Source of the DNA: Ambrosia x helenae
Lineage: Eukaryota > Streptophyta > Magnoliopsida > Asterales > Asteraceae
Direction of reading: 5' to 3'
Assembly: GCA_030844895.1 (NCBI GenBank)
Contig: CM061230.1
Coordinates: 722,705-786,704, forward strand
DNA: 64,000 bases
Positions 63,214 to 64,000 of this stretch are shown here, piece by piece (the stretch's first letter is position 1; the number at the start of each line of letters is the position of its first letter). The notes below the pieces were generated by a model. The model did no database searches and was not told where the DNA came from. It saw only the letters and a program-made list of their open reading frames with translations. A program made the translations under genes and the position numbers.

Positions 63214-63492
63214 ACCTGGAAAAGGAATCTGAATATCGAGAGTACAGAAAGTGCGATCTTCGAGAGATTTCCGTCGGCCTTGACGTGTGGCCGATTGACA
63301 TCTTCCTGTTGTGGATCGTCTTCGAGAATCGTGTTTCGGTAAGCTCCATCTAGGGCATTGTGGTGACTGGAACACAGCCAGTGCACCGCCTTCTTTGTAC
63401 AGCGTTAAACACGTCGATGATTCGCCGGTAATGTGTGTAATGATGCAGATTATAAACCCTAACACGGAGAATAAGAACACATTCTTGACCAT
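49376..63492 (-). CDS. PP2C phosphatase-protein kinase fusion gene with PP2C lesions
   Basis: Twenty exons with GT-AG junctions in consistent phase: 63216-63492, 62377-62635, 60443-60548, 60176-60317, 59415-59678, 58486-58817, 57828-57874, 57135-57285, 56524-56710, 56126-56324, 54527-54994, 53499-53556, 53161-53248, 52985-53059, 52603-52686, 51459-51602, 51056-51137, 50342-50424, 50169-50223, 49376-49441; about 1,055 codons. It matches the Arabidopsis At3g63340/At3g63330 type (PP2C 51 and adjoining kinase). A hydrophobic N-terminus (4-22) may be a signal or anchor. The PP2C half has SLEDR (78-79), FDGHNG (109), GSTATI, VGDSKA, SRAIGD, SDG (377) and STDN (428). The kinase half has a glycine loop (DRGSYGEVW, about 596-604), Lys652, HRDIKPEN (825-832), DFGS (864) and MSPEA (893). 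Lesions: in-frame TAA at codon 146 (62,475-62,477) and a one-base loss at codon 293 (59,585). It is either a decaying gene or one rescued by altered splicing. Confidence 0.88.
49829..50010 (-). mobile_element. SINE fragment in PP2C-kinase intron 19
   Basis: A T-run then GAACGGCCAACGAAAC, followed by body sequence resembling the 3,039 SINE family (GGGACCCGTAAACTGGCGAA, GGGGAAAACCCGATCC). No complete tRNA head and no TSD were found. Confidence 0.6.
51973..52023. repeat. Poly(T) tract of about 50 bases in an intron
   Basis: An uninterrupted T-run lies between exons 16 and 15 of the PP2C-kinase gene. It could be the tail of a minus-strand retroposon, but no head was identified next to it. Confidence 0.9.
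60640..61425 (+). mobile_element. 5'-truncated RTE-type LINE in PP2C-kinase intron 2
   Basis: The plus-strand translation gives the C-terminal tail of a non-LTR retrotransposon reverse transcriptase: MLRWMCGHTRLDKIRNEVFR, then LRWFGHVKRRHP and GRRSRGRPKLTWDEQIRQDL, with stops and frame changes. The 3' end reads CCTCTTTATACCTTGGGATAGAGG, AGGTTTGCCTA and CACCCTCCCCAGACCC and closes in a GTT-rich run (TTATTGTTGTTGTCG), which is the typical tail of plant RTE-clade LINEs. It is antisense to the host gene. Its left end is approximate. Confidence 0.82.
63147..63212. repeat. (ATT)n microsatellite at the 5' end of intron 1
   Basis: An ATT run with one GTT interruption lies directly next to the donor site of exon 1 of the PP2C-kinase gene (donor at 63,214-63,215). 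Confidence 0.93.
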
Positions 63493-64000
63493 AGTCTGTC
63501 TGTAAGTTATTACAGTTATTTAATTGAAGGAAGGAATTAAGGAATCATCTTGTAACTGGAACTCTGGAAGTCTCGATTATGAAGGTTCGGACCAAAGAAT
63601 TGGGGTCCTGTTTGGAGATGATGAGAGTAGGTTTAATATTAGTTACCCGTGTTTCGCTGTGACATTATTAGCGATAATATTACGTAACTATAATTTGTCT
63701 AAATTATTCTAAAATAAATGTCGCTAGTTATTTCCACCAATTTTCGCTACGTGAGTTCCTATTGCGTTGAGGGTTTGATGACGTTAAAGATTGCGCCTCG
63801 CTGCGGGAGCTCCTGTTGCGTTGAGGCCTGAGGGTTTCGTGGACATTAAAGCTAACATTAAGTGACTGTTATTCTCGCGTGGGCGTAAAAAGAATACTCG
63901 CGGCCCATTACCTTGCAGACCAGCCTTAACATTACAACAGTTACCACATTTGGATTGCTTATTGTTGACTTGATATACAGCTCATAGTATTACAATAAAG
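63493..64000. other. Upstream region of the PP2C-kinase gene
   Basis: This would hold the 5' UTR and proximal promoter of the minus-strand gene starting at 63,492. A related pair of segments (GAGTTCCTATTGCGTTGAGG near 63,751 and GAGCTCCTGTTGCGTTGAGG near 63,808) is present. No TATA box or other site is asserted. Confidence 0.35.

Overview
This window looks like plant nuclear DNA, most likely from a eudicot and plausibly Asteraceae. The evidence is split genes with GT-AG introns, very AT-rich introns, many tRNA-derived SINEs with poly(A) tails, PIF/Harbinger-, hAT- and Mutator-like MITEs, a Helitron, an RTE-type LINE, and Copia and Ty3/gypsy-type LTR elements. The family-level guess rests only on remembered LTR termini and is an inference. 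No rRNA, tRNA or CRISPR locus was found.

Positions 1 to about 31,900 are repeat territory without an intact host gene. They hold SINEs with clear target-site duplications (TSDs), a decayed gene of the NAM-associated/trihelix type (about 4,190-5,330), a foldback element, and a broken Copia element: gag-protease near 8,413-9,090, reverse transcriptase-RNase H near 21,607-22,655. Between the Copia halves sits a nest of LTR fragments. Inside that nest is a very young, complete, apparently non-coding LTR retrotransposon at 12,232-20,804 (LARD type), with 2,086/2,088-bp LTRs, tRNA-iMet primer site, polypurine tract and a 5-bp TSD.

Positions 32,098-47,088 carry a minus-strand tandem array of LIFEGUARD/Bax-inhibitor-1-like genes (BIL4/LFG2 type). 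Copy A (247 aa) and copy C (244 aa) are intact four-exon genes. Copy B is a pseudogene with an exon 1 frameshifting deletion and a hAT-like MITE in exon 2. Copy D survives only as exon 3 and 4 scraps. The introns and spacers are full of MITEs, a solo LTR, a Helitron and long AAT microsatellites.

Positions 48,147-48,331 hold the 3' end of mitochondrial nad9, so this is a nuclear mitochondrial insertion. Positions 49,376-63,492 hold a 20-exon minus-strand gene for a PP2C phosphatase joined to a protein kinase (about 1,055 codons). All kinase motifs are present, but the PP2C half carries an in-frame TAA and a one-base frameshift; each lies next to an alternative splice site that would keep the frame.

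The BIL4/LFG2-like genes beside a PP2C-kinase gene match, from memory, the Arabidopsis order At3g63310 (BIL4) to At3g63340 (PP2C), so this is probably an old conserved gene neighbourhood swollen here by transposons.
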